A stretch of 64,000 nt of DNA, taken from NCBI GenBank assembly GCA_958450325.1, contig OY288246.1, forward strand, positions 37,256,544 to 37,320,543, read 5' to 3'. The notes under the pieces were generated by a model. The model was given only the letters and a program-made list of their open reading frames with translations. It was not told where the DNA came from and made no database searches. The translations under genes were made by a program, and so were the position numbers. The DNA is from Agrostemma githago. Lineage: Eukaryota; Streptophyta; Magnoliopsida; Caryophyllales; Caryophyllaceae. The stretch's first letter is position 1. The number at the start of each line of letters is the position of its first letter. Below are positions 13,090 to 28,000 of this stretch, one piece after another.

Positions 13090-14240
13090 TGGATTAGGCG
13101 GAGCCGCGAAACGGGTTCGCCTAATCCAACCCTAAACCCTTTTGCGTCCCGTCTTATGGTGTACCCCATCTTTGAATCACATCCACGACAGGGTTCACCA
13201 ATACCCTCTTAGGGTTCAATTTCTTGCGGGATTAGTGACCTTGAATAAGGAAAAGGGTTTAGGGTTGGATTAGGCGGAGCCACGAAGCGGGTTCGCCTTA
13301 TCCAACCCTAAACCCTTTTCCGTCTCGTCTTATGGTGTACCCCATCTTTGAATCACATCCACGACAGGGTTCACCAATACCCTCTTAGGGTTCAATTTCT
13401 TGCGGGATTAGTGACCTTGAATAAGGAAAAGGGTTTAGGGTTGGATTAGGCGGAGCCGCGAAACGGGTTCGCCTAATCCAACCCTAAACCCTTTTTCGTC
13501 CCGTCTTATGCTGTACCCCATCTTTGGATCACATCCACGACAGGGTTCACCAATACCCTCTTAGGGTTCAGTTTCTTGCGGGATTAGTGACCTTGAATAA
13601 GGAAAAGGGTTTAGGGTTGGATTAGGCGGAGCCGCGAAACGGGTTTGCCTAATCCAACCCTAAACCCTTTTCCGTCTCGTCTTATGGTGTACCCCATCTT
13701 TGAATCACATCCACGACAGGGTTCACCAATACCCTCTTAGGGATCAGTTTCTTGCGGGATTAGTGATTTTGAATAAGGAAAAGGGTTTAGGGTTGGATTA
13801 GGCAGAGCCGCGAAACGGGTTTGCCTAATCCAACCCTAAACCCTTTTCCGTCTCGTCTTATGGTGTACCCCATCTTTGAATCACATCCACGACAGGGTTC
13901 ACCAATACCCTCTTAGGGATCAGTTTCTTGCGGGATTAGTGATTTTGAATAAGGAAAAGGGTTTAGGGTTGGATTAGGCAGAGTCACGAAACGGGCTCGC
14001 CTAATCCAACCCTAAACCCTTTTCCGTCCCGTCTTACGCTGACCCCATCTTTGAATTACATCCACGACAGGTTTCACCAATACCCTCTTAGGGTTCAATT
14101 TCTTGCGGGATTAGTGACCTTGAATAAGGAAAAGGGTTTAGGGTTTGATTAGGCGGAGCCACGAAGCGGGTTCGCCTAACCCAACCCTAAACCCTTTTGC
14201 GTCCTTGAATAAGGAAAAGGGTTTAGGGTAGGATTAGGCG
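11611..14240. repeat. 1,315-bp higher-order repeat within the satellite
   Basis: The variant gagtcgcgaaatgggctcgc occurs at 11611 and 12926, and the variant gtttgattaggcgg near 12831 and 14146. Both pairs are 1,315 bp apart, that is seven 176-bp monomers plus one short unit of about 83 bp. Confidence 0.75.
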
Positions 14241-17200
14241 GAGCCGCGAGTCGGGTCCGCCTAATCCAACCCTAAACCCTTTTCCGTCCCGTCTTATGGT
14301 GTACCCCTTCTTTGAATCACATCCACGACAGGGTTCACCAATACCCTCTTAGGGTTCAGTTTCTTGCGGGATTAGTGACCTTGAATAAGGAAAAGGGTTT
14401 AGGGTTGGATTAGGCGGAGCCGCGAAGCGGGTTCGCCTATTCCAACCCTAAACCCTTTTCCGTCCCGTCTTATGGTGACCCCATCTTTGAATCGCATCCA
14501 CGACAGGGTTCACCAATACCCACTTAGGGTTCATTTTCTTGCGGGATTAGTGACCTTGAATAAGGAAAAGGGTTTAGGGTTGGATTAGGCGGAGCCACGA
14601 AGCGGGTTCGCCTAACCCAACCATAAACCCTTTTGCGTCCTTGAATAAGGAAAAGGGTTTAGGGTAGGATTAGGCGGAGCCGCGAGTCAGGTCCCCCTAA
14701 TCCAACCCTAAACCCTTTTCCGTCCCGTGTTATGGTGTACCCCATCTTTGAATCACATCCACGAAAGGGTTCACCAATACCCTCTTAGGGTTCAGTTTCT
14801 TGCGGGATTAGTGACCTTGAATAAGGAAAAGGGTTTAGGGTTGGATTAGGCGGAGCCGCGAAACGGGTTAGCCTAATCCAACCCTAAACCCTTTTGCGTC
14901 CCGTCTTATGATGTACCCCATCTTTGAATCACATCCACGACAGGGTTCACCAATACCCTCTTAGGGTTCAGTTTCTTGCGGGATTAGTGACCTTGAATAA
15001 GGAAAAGGGTTTAGGGTTGGATTAGGCGGAGCCGCGAAGCGGGTTCGCCTATTCCAACCCTAAACCCTTTTCCGTCCCGTCTTATGGTGACCCCATCTTT
15101 GAATCGCATCCACGACAGGGTTCACCAATACCCACTTAAGGTTCATTTTCTTGCGGGATTAGTGACCTTGAATAAGGAAAAGGGTTTAGGGTTGGATTAG
15201 GCGGAGCCACGAAGCGGGTTCGCCTAACCCAACCATAAACCCTTTTGCGTCCTTGAATAAGGAAAAGGGTTTAGGGTAGGATTAGGCGGAGCCGCGAGTC
15301 GGGTCCCCCTAATCCAACCCTAAACCCTTTTCCGTCCCGTGTTATGGTGTACCCCATCTTTGAATCACATCCACGAAAGGGTTCACCAATACCCTCTTAG
15401 GGTTCAGTTTCTTGCGGGATTAGTGACCTTGAATAAGGAAAAGGGTTTAGGGTAGGATTAGGCGGAGCCGCGAGTCGGGTCCCCCTAATCCAACCCTAAA
15501 CCCTTTTCCGTCCCGTCTTACGCTGACCCCATCTTTGAATTACATCCACGACAGGGTTCACCAATACCCTCTTAGGGTTCAATTTCTTGCGGGATTAGTG
15601 ACCTTGAATAAGGAAAAGGGTTTAGGGTTGAATTAGGCGGAGCCACGAACCGGGTTCGCCTTATCCAACCCTAAACCCTTTTCCGTCTCGTCATATGGTG
15701 TACCCCATCTTTGAATCACATCCACGACAGGGTTCACCAATAACCTCTTAGGGTTCAGTTTCTTGCAAGATTAATGACTTCGAATAAGGAAAAGGGTTTA
15801 GGGTTGGATTAGGCGGAGCCGCGAAGCGGGTCCGCCTAATCCAACCCTAAACCCTTTTTCGTCTCGTCTTATGGTGTACCCCATCTTTGAATCACATCCA
15901 CGACAGGGTTCACCAATACCCTCTTAGGGTTCAGTTTCTTGCGGGATTAGTGACCTTGAATAAGGAAAAGGGTTTAGGGTTGGATTAGGCGGAGCCGCAA
16001 AGCGGGTTCGCCTTATCCAACCCTAAACCCTTTTCTGTCCCGTCATATGGTGTACCCCATCTTTGAATCACATCCACGACAAGGTTCACCAATAACCTCT
16101 TAGGGTTCAGTTTCTTGCAGGATTAATGACTTCGAATAAGGAAAAGGGTTTAGGGTTGGATTAGGCGGAGCCGCGAAGCGGGTCCGCCTAATCCAACCCT
16201 AAACCCTTTTTCGTCTCGTCTTATGCTGTACCCCATCTTTGAATCACATCCACGACAGGGTTCACCAATACCCTCTTAGGGTTCTGTTTCTTGGGGGATT
16301 AGTGACCTTGAATAAGGAAAAGGGTTTAGGGTTGGATTAGGCGGAACCGCGAAGCGGGTTCGCCTAATCCAACCCTAAACACTTTTCCGTCCCGTGTTAT
16401 GGTGTACCCCAACTTTGAATCACATCCACGATAGGGTTCACCAATACCCTCTTAGGGTTCGATTTCTTGCAGGATTAATGACTTTGAATAAGGAAAAGGG
16501 TTTAGGGTTGGATTAGGCGGAGCCGCGAAGCGGGTCTGCCTAATCCAACCCTAAACCCTTTTTCGTCCCGTCTTATGCTGTACCCCATCTTTGGATCACA
16601 TCCACGACAGGGTTCACCAATACCCTCTTAGGGATCAGTTTCTTGCGGGATTAGTGATTTTGAATAAGGAAAAGAGTTTAGGGTTGGATTAGGCAGAGCC
16701 GCGAAACGGGCTCGCCTAATCCAACCCTAAACCCTTTTCCGTCCCGTCTTACGCTGACCCCATCTTTGAATTACATCCACGACAGGGTTCACCAATACCC
16801 TCTTAGGGTTCAATTTCTTGCGGGATTAGTGACCTTGAATAAGGAAAAGGGTTTAGGGTTGGATTAGGCGGAGCCACGAAGCGGGTTCGCCTTATCCATC
16901 CCTAAACCCTTTTCCGTCTCGTCATATGGTGTACCCCATCTTTGAATCACATCCACGACAGGGTTCACCAATAACCTCTTAGGGTTCAGTTTCTTGCAAG
17001 ATTAATGACTTCGAATATGGAAAAGGGTTTAGGGTTGGATTAGGCGGAGCCGCGAAGCGGGTCCGCCTAATCCAACCCTAAACCCTTTTTCGTCTCGTCT
17101 TATGGTGTACCCCATCTTTGAATCACATCCACGACAGGGTTCACCAATACCCTCTTAGGGTTCAGTTTCTTGCGGGATTAGTGACCTTGAATAAAGAAAA

Positions 17201-20050
17201 GGGTTTAGGGTTGGATTAGGCGGAGCCGCAAAGCGGGTTCGCCTTATCCAACCCTAAACCCTTTTCCGTCCCGTCATATGGTGTACCCCATCTTTGAATC
17301 ACATCCACGACAGGGTTCACCAATAACCTCTTAGGGTTCAGTTTCTTGCAGGATTAATGACTTCGAATAAGGAAAAGGGTTTAGGGTTGGATTAGGCGGA
17401 GCCGCGAAGCGGGTCCGCCTAATCCAACCCTAAACCCTTTTTCGTCTCGTCTTATGCTGTACCCCATCTTTGAATCACATCCACGACAGGGTTCACCAAT
17501 ACCCTCTTAGGGTTCTGCTTCTTGCGGGATTAGTGACCTTGAATAAGGAAAAGGGTTTAGGGTTGGATTAGGCGGAACCGCGAAGCGGGTTCGCCTAATC
17601 GAACACTAAACCCTTTTCCGTCCCGTGTTATGGTGTACCCCATCTTTGAATCACATCCACGATAGGGTTCACCAATACCCTCTTAGGGTTCGATTTCTTG
17701 CAGGATTAATGACTTTGAATAAGGAAAAGGGTTTAGGGTTGGATTAGGCGGAGCCGCGAAGCGGGTCTGCCTAATCCAACCCTAAACCCTTTTTCGTCCC
17801 GTCTTATGCTGTACCCCATCTTTGGATCACATCCACGACAGGGTTCACCAATATCCTCTTAGGGTTCAGTTTCTTGCGGGATTAGTGACCTTGAATAAGG
17901 AAAAGGGTTTAGGGTTGGATTAGGCGGAGCCGCGAAACGGGTTCGCCTAATCCAACCCTAAACCCTTTTGCGTCCCGTCTTATGGTGTACCCCATCTTTG
18001 AATCACATCCACGACAGGGTTCACCAATACCCTCTTAGGGTTCAGTTTCTTGCGGGATTAGTGACCTTGAATAAGGAAAAGGGTTTAGGGTTGGATTAGG
18101 CGGAGCCGCGAAGCGGGTTCGCCTATTCCAACCCTAAACCCTTTTCCGTCCCGTCTTATGGTGACCCCATCTTTGAATCACATCCACGACAGGGTTCACC
18201 AATACCCACTTAGGGTTCAGTTTCTTGCGGGATTAGTGACCTTGAATAAGGAAAAGGGTTTAGGGTTGGATTAGGCGGAGCCACGAAGCGGGTTCGCCTA
18301 ACCCAACCCTAAACCCTTTTGCGTCCTTGAATAAGGAAAAGGGTTTAGGGTCGGATTAGGCGGAGCCGCGAGTAGGGTCCCCCTAATCCAACCCTAAACC
18401 CTTTTCCGTCCCGTGTTATGGTGTACCCCATCTTTGAATCACATCCACGAAAGGGTTCACCAATACCCTCTTAGGCTTCAGTTTCTTGCAGGATTAATGA
18501 CTTTGAATAAGGAAAAGGGTTTAGGGTTGGATTAGGCGGAGCCGCGAAGCGGGTCCGCCTAATCCATTCGCGGCTCCGCCTAATCCAACCCTAAACCCTT
18601 TTCCGTCCCGTCTTATGGTGTACCCTATCTTTGAATCACATCCACGACAGGGTTCACCTATACCCTCTTAATGATCAGTTTCTTGCGGGATTAGTGATTT
18701 TGAATAAGGAAAAGGTTTTTGGGTTGGATTAGGCAGAGCCGCGAAACGGGTTTGCCTAATCCAACCCTAAACCCTTTTCCGTCTCGTCTTATGGTGTACC
18801 CCATCTTTGAATCACATCCACGACAGGGTTCACCAATACCCTCTTAGGGATCAGTTTCTTGCGGGATTAGTGATTTTGAATAAGGAAAAGGGTTTAGGGT
18901 TGGATTAGGCAGAGCCGCGAAACGGGCTCGCCTAATCCAACCCTAAACCCTTTTCCGTCCCGTCTTACGCTGACCCCATCTTTGAATTACATCCACGACA
19001 GGGTTCACCAATACCCTCTTAAGGTTCAATTTCTTGCGGGATTATTGACCTTGAATAAGGAAAAGGAGTTAGGGTTGGATTAGGCGGAGCCGCGAAGCGG
19101 GTTCGCCTAATCCAACCCTAAACCCTTTTCCGTCTCGTCTTATGGTGTACCCCATCTTTGAATCACATCCACGACAGGGTTCACCTATACCCTCTTAGGG
19201 TTCAGTTTCTCGCAGGATTAATGACTTCGAATAAGGAAAAGGGTTTAGGGTTGGATTAGGCGGAGCCGCGAAGCGGGTCCGCCTAATCCAACCCTTAACC
19301 CTTTTTCGTCCCGTCTTATGCTGTACCCCATCTTTGAATCACATCCACGACAGGGTTCACCAATACCCTCTTAATGATCAGTTTCTTGCGGGATTAGTGA
19401 TTTTGAATAAGGAAAAGGTTTTAGGGTTGGATTAGGCAGAGCCGCGAAACGGGTTTGCCTAATCCAACCATAAACCCTTTTCCGTCTCGTCTTATGGTGT
19501 ACCCCATCTTTGAATCACATCCACGACAAGGTTCACCAATACCCTCTTAGGGATCAGTTTCTTGCAGGATTAGTGATTTTGAATAAGGAAAAGGGTTTAG
19601 GGTCGGATTAGGCAGAGCCGCGAAACGGGCTCGCCTAATCCAACCCTAAACCCTTTTCCGTCCCGTCTTATGGTGTACCCCATCTTTGAATCACATCCAC
19701 GACAGGGTTCACCAATACCCTCTTAGGGTTCAGTTTCTTGCGGGATTAGTGACCTTGAATAAGGAAAAGGGTTTAGGGTTGGATTAGGCGGAGCCGCGAA
19801 GCGGGTTCGCCTTATCCAACCCTAAACCCTTTTCCGTCCCGTCTTATGGTGTACCCCATCTTTGAATCACATCCACGACAGGGTTCACCAATACCCTCTT
19901 AGAGTTCAGTTTCTTGCGGGATTAGTGACCTTGAATAAGGAAAAGGGTTTAGGGTTGGATTAGGCGGAGCCGCGAAGCGGGTTCGCCTATTCCAACCCTA
20001 AACCCTTTTCCGTCTCGTCTTATGGTGTACCCCATCTTTGAATCACATCC

Positions 20051-23000
20051 ACGCCAGGGTTCACCTATACCCTCTTAGGGATCAGTTTCTTGCGGGATTA
20101 GTTATTTTGAATAAGGAAAAGGGTTTAGGGTTGGATTAGGCAGAGCTGCGAAACGGTTTCGCCTAATCCAACCCTAAACCCTTTTCCATCCCGTCTTATG
20201 GTGTACCCAATCTTTGAATCACATCCACGACAGGGTTCACCAATACCCTCTAGGGGTTCAGTTTCTTGCGGGATTAGTGACCTTGAATAAGGAAAAGAGT
20301 TTAGGGTTGAATTAGGCGGAGCCGCGAAGCGGGTTCGCCTAATCCAACCCTAAACCCTTTTCCGTCCTGTCATATGGTGTACCTCATCTTTGAATCACAT
20401 CCACGACAGGGTTCACCAATATCCTCTTAGGGTTCAGTTTCTTGCGAGATTAGTGATTTTGAATAAGGAAAAGGGTTTAGGGTTGGATTAGGCAGAGCCG
20501 CGAAACGGGTTCGCCTAATCCAACCCTAAACTCTTTTCCGTCCCGTCTTATGGTGTACCCCATCTTTGAATCACATCCACAACAGGGTTCACCAATACCC
20601 CCCTAGGGATCAGTTTCTTGCGGGATTTGTGATTTTGAATAAGGAAAAGGGTTTAGGGTTGGATTAGGCAGAGCCGCGAAACGGGTTCGCCTAATCCAAC
20701 CCTAAACCCTTTTCCGTCCCGTCTTATGCTGACCCCATCTTTGAATCACATCCACGACATGGTTCACCAATACCCTCTTAGGGTTCAGTTTCTTGCGGGA
20801 TTAGTGACCTTGAATAAGGAAAAGGGTTTAGGGTTGGATTAGGCGGAGCCGCAAAGCGGGTTCGCCTTATCCAACCCTAAACCCTTTTCCTTCCCGTCAT
20901 ATGGTGTACCCCATCTTTGAATCACATCCAAGACAGGGTTCACAAATACCCTCTTAGGGTTCAGTTTCTTGCAGGATTAATGACTTCGAATAAGGAAAAG
21001 GGTTTAGGGTTGGATTAGGCAGAGCCGCGAAACGGGTTCGCCTAATCCAAACCTATACCCTTTTCCGTCCCGTCTTATGCTGTACCCCATCTTTGAATCA
21101 CATCCACGACAGGGTTCACCAATACCCTCTTAGGGTTCAGTTTCTTGCGGGATTAGTGACCTTGACTAAGGAAAAGAGTTTAGGGTTGGATTAGGCGGAG
21201 CCGCGAAGCGGGTTCGCCTAATCCAACCCTAAACCCTTTTCCGTCCCGTCATATGGTGTACCCCATCTTTGAATCACATTAACGACAGGGTTCACCAATA
21301 CCCTCTTAGGGTTCAGTTTCTTGCGGGATTAGTGATTTTGAATAAGGAAAAGGGTTTAGGGATGGATTAGGCAGAGCCGCGAAACGGGTTCGCCTAATCC
21401 AACCCTAAACCCTTTTCCGTCCCGTCTTATGGTGTACCCCTTCTTTGAATCACATCCACGACAGGGTTCACCAATACCCTCTTAGGGATCAGTTTCTTGC
21501 TGGATTAGTGATTTTGAATAAGGAAAAGGGTTTAGGGTTGGATTAGGCAGAGTCGCGAAGCGGGTTCGCCTAATCCAACCCTAAACCCTTTTCCGTCTCG
21601 TCTTATGGTGTACCCCATCTTTGAATCACATCCACGACAGGGTTCACCTATACCCTCTTAGGGTTCAGTTTCTCGCAGGATTAATGACTTCGAATAAGGA
21701 AAAGGGTTTAGGGTTGGATTAGGCGGAGCCGCGAAGCGGGTCCGCCTAATCCAACCCTTAACCCTTTTTCGTCCCGTCTTATGCTGTACCCCATCTTTGA
21801 ATCACATCCACGACAGGGTTCACCAATACCCTCTTAATGATCAGTTTCTTGCGGGATTAGTGATTTTGAATAAGGAAAAGGTTTTAAGGGTTGGATTAGG
21901 CAGAGCCGCGAAACGGGTTTGCCTAATCCAACCATAAACCCTTTTCCGTCTCGTCTTATGGTGTACCCCATCTTTGAATCACATCCACGACAAGGTTCAC
22001 CAATACCCTCTTAGGGATCAGTTTCTTGCAGGATTAGTGATTTTGAATAAGGAAAAGGGTTTAGGGTCGGATTAGGCAGAGCCGCGAAACGGGCTCGCCT
22101 AATCCAACCCTAAACCCTTTTCCGTCCCGTCTTATGGTGTACCCCATCTTTGAATCACATCCACGACAGGGTTCACCAATACCCTCTTAGGGTTCAGTTT
22201 CTTGCGGGATTAGTGACCTTGAATAAGGAAAAGGGTTTAGGGTTGGATTAGGCGGAGCCGCGAAGCGGGTTCGCCTTATCCAACCCTAAACCCTTTTCCG
22301 TCCCGTCTTATGGTGTACCCCATCTTTGAATCACATCCACGACAGGGTTCACCAATACCCTCTTAGGGTTCAGTTTCTTGCGGGATTAGTGACCTTGAAT
22401 AAGAAAAAGGGTTTAGGGTTGGATTAGGCGGAGCCGCGAAGCGGGTTCGCCTATTCCAACCCTAAACCCTTTTCCGTCTCGTCTTATGGTGTACCCCATC
22501 TTTGAATCACATCCACGCCAGGGTTCACCTATACCCTCTTAGGGATCAGTTTCTTGCAGGATTAGTTATTTTGAATAAGGAAAAGGGTTTAGGGTTGGAT
22601 TAGGCAGAGCTGCGAAACGGGTTCGCCTAATCCAACCCTAAACCCTTTTCCATCCCGTCTTATGGTGTACCCAATCTTTGAATCACATCCACGACAGGGT
22701 TCACCAATACCCTCTAGGGGTTCAGTTTCTTGCGGGATTAGTGACCTTGAATAAGGAAAAGAGTTTAGGGTTGAATTAGGCGGAGCCGCGAAGCGGGTTC
22801 GCCTAATCCAACCCTAAACCCTTTTCCGTCCTGTCATATGGTGTACCTCATCTTTGAATCACATCCACGACAGGGTTCACCAATATCCTCTTAGGGTTCA
22901 GTTTCTTGCGAGATTAGTGATTTTGAATAAGGAAAAGGGTTTAGGGTTGGATTAGGCAGAGCCGCGAAACGGGTTCGCCTAATCCAACCCTAAACTCTTT

Positions 23001-24900
23001 TCCGTCCCGTCTTATGGTGTACCCCATCTTTGAATCACATCCACAACAGGGTTCACCAATACCCCCCTAGGGATCAGTTTCTTGCGGGATTTGTGATTTT
23101 GAATAAGGAAAAGGGTTTAGGGTTGGATTAGGCAGAGCCGCGAAACGGGTTCGCCTAATCCAACCCTAAACCCTTTTCCGTCCCGTCTTATGCTGACCCC
23201 ATCTTTGAATCACATCCACGACATGGTTCACCAATACCCTCTTAGGGTTCAGTTTCTTGCGGGATTAGTGACCTTGAATAAGGAAAAGGGTTTAGGGTTG
23301 GATTAGGCGGAGCCGCAAAGCGGGTTCGCCTTATCCAACCCTAAACCCTTTTCCTTCCCGTCATATGGTGTACCCCATCTTTGAATCACATCCAAGACAG
23401 GGTTCACAAATACCCTCTTAGGGTTCAGTTTCTTGCAGGATTAATGACTTCGAATAAGGAAAAGGGTTTAGGGTTGGATTAGGCAGAGCCGCGAAACGGG
23501 TTCGCCTAATCCAAACCTATACCCTTTTCCGTCTCGTCTTATGCTGTACCCCATCTTTGAATCACATCCACGACAGGGTTCACCAATACCCTCTTAGGGT
23601 TCAGTTTTTTGCGGGATTAGTGACCTTGAATAAGGAAAAGGGTTTAGGGTTGGATTAGGCGGAGCCGCAAAGCGGGTTCGCCTAATCCAACCCTAAACCC
23701 TTTTCCGTCTCGTCTTATGGTGTACCCCATCTTTGAATCACATCTACGACAGGGTTCACCTATACCCTCTTAGGGTTCAGTTTCTCGCAGGATTAATGAC
23801 TTCGAATAAGGAAAAGGGTTTAGGGTTGGATTAGGCGGAGCCGCGAAGCGGGTTCGCCTAATCCAACCCTAAACCCTTTTCCGTCCCGTCTTATGGTGTA
23901 CCCCATCATTGAATCACATCCACGACAGGGTTCACCAATACCCTCTTAGGGTTCAGTTTCTTGCGGGATTAGTGACCTTGACTAAGGAAAAGAGTTTAGG
24001 GTTGGATTAGGCGGAGCCGCGAAGCGGGTTCGCCTAATCCAACCCTAAACCCTTTTCCGTCCCGTCATATGGTGTACCCCATCTTTGAATCACATTAACG
24101 ACAGGGTTCACCAATACCCTCTTAGGGTTCAGTTTCTTGCGGGATTAGTGATTTTGAATAAGGAAAAGGGTTTAGGGATGGATTAGGCAGAGCCGCGAAA
24201 CGGGTTCGCCTAATCCAACCCTAAACCCTTTTCCGTCCCGTCTTATGGTGTACCCCTTCTTTGAATCACATCCACGACAGGGTTCACCAATACCCTCTTA
24301 GGGATCAGTTTCTTGCTGGATTAGTGATTTTGAATAAGGAAAAGGGTTTAGGGTTGGATTAGGCAGAGTCGCGAAGCGGGTTCGCCTAATCCAACCCTAA
24401 ACCCTTTTCCGTCCCGTGTTATGGTGTACCCCATCTTTGAATCACATCCACGACAGGGTTCACCAATACCCTCTTAGGGTTCAGTTTCTTGCGGGATTAG
24501 TGATTTTGAATAAGGAAAAGGGTTTAGGGTTGGATTAGGCAGAGCCGCGAAACGGGTTTGCCTAATCCAACCCTAAACCCTTTTCCGTCCCGTCTTATGG
24601 TGTACCCCTTCTTTGAATCACATCCACGACAGGGTTCACCAATACCCTCTTAGGGATCAGTTTCTTGCTGGATTAGTGATTTTGAATAAGGAAAAGGGTT
24701 TAGGGTTGGATTAGGCAGAGTCGCGAAGCGGGTTCGCCTAATCCAACCCTAAACCCTTTTCCGTCCCGTCTTATGGTGTACCCCATCTTTGAATCACATC
24801 CACGACAGGGTTCACCAATACCCTCTTAGGGTTCAGTTTCTTGCGGGATTAGTGATTTTGAATAAGGAAAAGGGTTTAGGGTTGGATTAGGCAGAGCCGC
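20051..24900. repeat. 14-mer and 16-mer higher-order repeats (2,464 and 2,816 bp)
   Basis: The rare variant acgccagggttcaccta is at 20051 and 22515 (2,464 bp = 14 monomers). The variant gaatcacattaacgac is at 21271 and 24087 (2,816 bp = 16 monomers). The overlap of two periods indicates successive unequal exchanges. The right limit is approximate. Confidence 0.75.
23812..23880. repeat. Representative monomer hairpin with perfect 25-bp arms
   Basis: The arm at 23812-23836 (AAAAGGGTTTAGGGTTGG... to GGC) is exactly complementary to 23856-23880, with a 19-bp spacer that is itself nearly self-complementary. Each arm carries GGGTTTAGGG or its complement, a plant telomere-like core. Nearly all monomers have this structure with a few mismatches. 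Confidence 0.92.
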
Positions 24901-25060
24901 GAAACGGGTTCGCCTAATCCAACCCTAAACCCTTTTCCGTCCCGTCTTATGGTGTACCCCATCTTTGAATCACATCCACGACAGGGTTCACCAATACCGT
25001 CTTAGGGATCAGTTTCTTGCGGGATTAGTGACCTTGAATAAAGAAAAGGGTTTAGGGTTG

Positions 25061-28000
25061 GATCAGGCGGAGCGGCGAAGCAGGTTCGCCTAATCCAACC
25101 CTAATCCCTTTTCCGTCCCGTCTTATGGTGTACCCCATCATTGAATCACATCCACGACAGGGTTCACCAATACCCGCTTAGGGTTCAGTTTCTTGCAGGA
25201 TTAGTGACCTTGAATAAGAAAAAGAGTTTAGGGTTGGATTAGGCGGAGCCGCGAAGCGGGTTCGCCTAATCCAACCGTAAACCCTTTTCCATCCCGTCAT
25301 ATGGTGTACCTCATCTTTGAATCACATCCACGACAGGGTTCACCAATACCCTCTTAGGGTTCAGTTTCTTGCGGCATTAGTGACTTTGAATAAGGAAAAG
25401 GGTTTAGGGTTGGATTCGGCGGAGCCGCAAAGCGGGTTTGCCTAATCCACCCCTAAACCCTTTTTCGTCCCGTCTTATGCTGTACCCCATCTTTGAATCA
25501 CATTAACGACAGGGTTTACCAATACCCTCTTAGGGTTCAGTTTCTTGCGGGATTAGTTATTTTGAATAAGGAAAAGGGTTTAGGGTTGGATTAGGCAGAG
25601 CCGCGAAACGGGTTCGCCTAATCCAACCCTAAACCCTTTTCCGTCCCGTCTTATGGTGTACCCCATCTTTGAATCACATCCACGACAGGGTTCACCAATA
25701 CCCTCTTAGGGTTCAGTTTCTTGCAGGATTAGTGACCTTGAATAAGGAAAAGAGTTTAGGGTTGGATTAGGCGGAGCCGCGAAGCGGGTTCGCCTAATCC
25801 AACCGTAAACCCTATTCCGTCCCGTCATATGGTGTACCTCATCTTTGAATCACATCCACGACAGGGTTCACCAATACCCTCTTAGGGTTCAGTTTCTTGC
25901 GGGATTAGTGACTTTGAATAAGGAAAAGGGTTTAGGGTTGGATTCGGCGGAGCCGCAAAGCGGGTTTGCCTAATCCACCCCTAAACCCTTTTTCGTCCCT
26001 TCTTATGCTGTACCCCATCTTTGAATCACATTAACGACAGGGTTTACCAATACTCTCTTAGGGTTCAGTTTCTTGCGGGATTAGTTATTTTGAATAAGGA
26101 AAAGGGTTTAGGGTTGGATTAGGCAGAGCCGCGAAACGGGTTCGCCTAATCCAACCCTAAACCCTTTTCCGTCCCGTCTTATGGTGTACCCCATCTTTGA
26201 ATCACATCCACGACACGGTTCACCAATACCCTCTTAGGGATCAGTTTCTTGCGGGATTAGTGATTTTGAATAAGGAAAAGGGTTTAGGGTTGGATTAGGC
26301 AGAGTCGCGAAGCGGGTTCGCCTAATCCAACCCTAAACCTTTTTCCGTCCCGTCTTATGGTGTACCCCATCTTTGAATCACATCCACGACAGGGTTCACC
26401 AATACCCTCTTAGGGTTCAGTTTCTTGCGGGATTAGTGATTTTGAATAAGGAAAAGGGTTTAGGGTTGGATTAGGCAGAGCCGCGAAACGGGTTCGCTTA
26501 ATCCAACCCTAAACCCTTTTCCGTCCCGTCTTATGGTGTACCCCATCTTTGAATCACATCCACGACAGGGTTCACCAATACCCTCTTAGGGTTCAGTTTC
26601 TTGCGGGATTAGTGATTTTGAATAAGGAAAAGGGTTTAGGGTTGGATTAGGCAGAGCCGCGAAACGGGTTCGCTTAATCCAACCCTAAACCCTTTTCCGT
26701 CCCGTCTTATGGTGTACCCCTTCTTTGAATCACATCCACGACAGGGTTCACCAATACCCTCTTAGGGATCAGTTTCTTGCTGGATTAGTGATTTTGAATA
26801 AGGAAAAGGGTTTAGGGTTGGATTAGGCAGAGTCGCGAAGCGGGTTCGCCTAATCCAACCCTAAACCCTTTTCCGTCCCGTCTTATGGTGTACCCCATCT
26901 TTGAATCACATCCACGACAGGGTTCACCAATACCCTCTTAGGGTTCAGTTTCTTGCGGGATTAGTGATTTTGAATAAGGAAAAGGGTTTAGGGTTGGATT
27001 AGGCAGAGCCGCGAAACGGGTTCGCCTAATCCAACCCTAAACCCTTTTCCGTCCCGTCTTATGGTGTACCCCATCTTTGAATCACATCCACGACAGGGTT
27101 CACCAATACCGTCTTAGGGATCAGTTTCTTGCGGGATTAGTGACCTTGAATAAGGAAAAGGGTTTAGGGTTGGATCAGGCGGAGCGGCGAAGCGGGTTCG
27201 CCTAATCCAACCCTAATCCCTTTTCCGTCCCGTCTTATGGTGTACCCCATCATTGAATCACATCCACGACAGGGTTCACCAATACCCTCTTAGGGTTCAG
27301 TTTCTTGCAGGATTAGTGACCTTGAATAAGAAAAAGAGTTTAGGGTTGGATTAGGCGGAGCCGCGAAGCGGGTTCGCCTAATCCAACCGTAAACCCTTTT
27401 CCATCCCGTCATATGGTGTACCTCATCTTTGAATCACATCCACGACAGGGTTCACCAATACCCTCTTAGGGTTCAGTTTCTTGCGGGATTAGTGACTTTG
27501 AATAAGGAAAAGGGTTTAGGGTTGGATTCGGCGGAGCCGCAAAGCGGGTTTGCCTAATCCACCCCTAAACCCTTTTTCGTCCCGTCTTATGCTGTACCCC
27601 ATCTTTGAATCACATTAACGACAGGGTTTACCAATACCCTCTTAGGGTTCAGTTTCTTGCGGGATTAGTTATTTTGAATAAGGAAAAGGGTTTAGGGTTG
27701 GATTAGGCAGAGCCGCGAAACGGGTTCGCCTAATCCAACCCTAAACCCTTTTCCGTCCCGTCTTATGGTGTACCCCATCTTTGAATCACATCCACGACAG
27801 GGTTCACCAATACCCTCTTAGGGTTCAGTTTCTTGCAGGATTAGTGACCTTGAATAAGGAAAAGAGTTTAGGGTTGGATTAGGCGGAGCCGCGAAGCGGG
27901 TTCGCCTAATCCAACCGTAAACCCTATTCCGTCCCGTCATATGGTGTACCTCATCTTTGAATCACATCCACGACAGGGTTCACCAATACCCTCTTAGGGT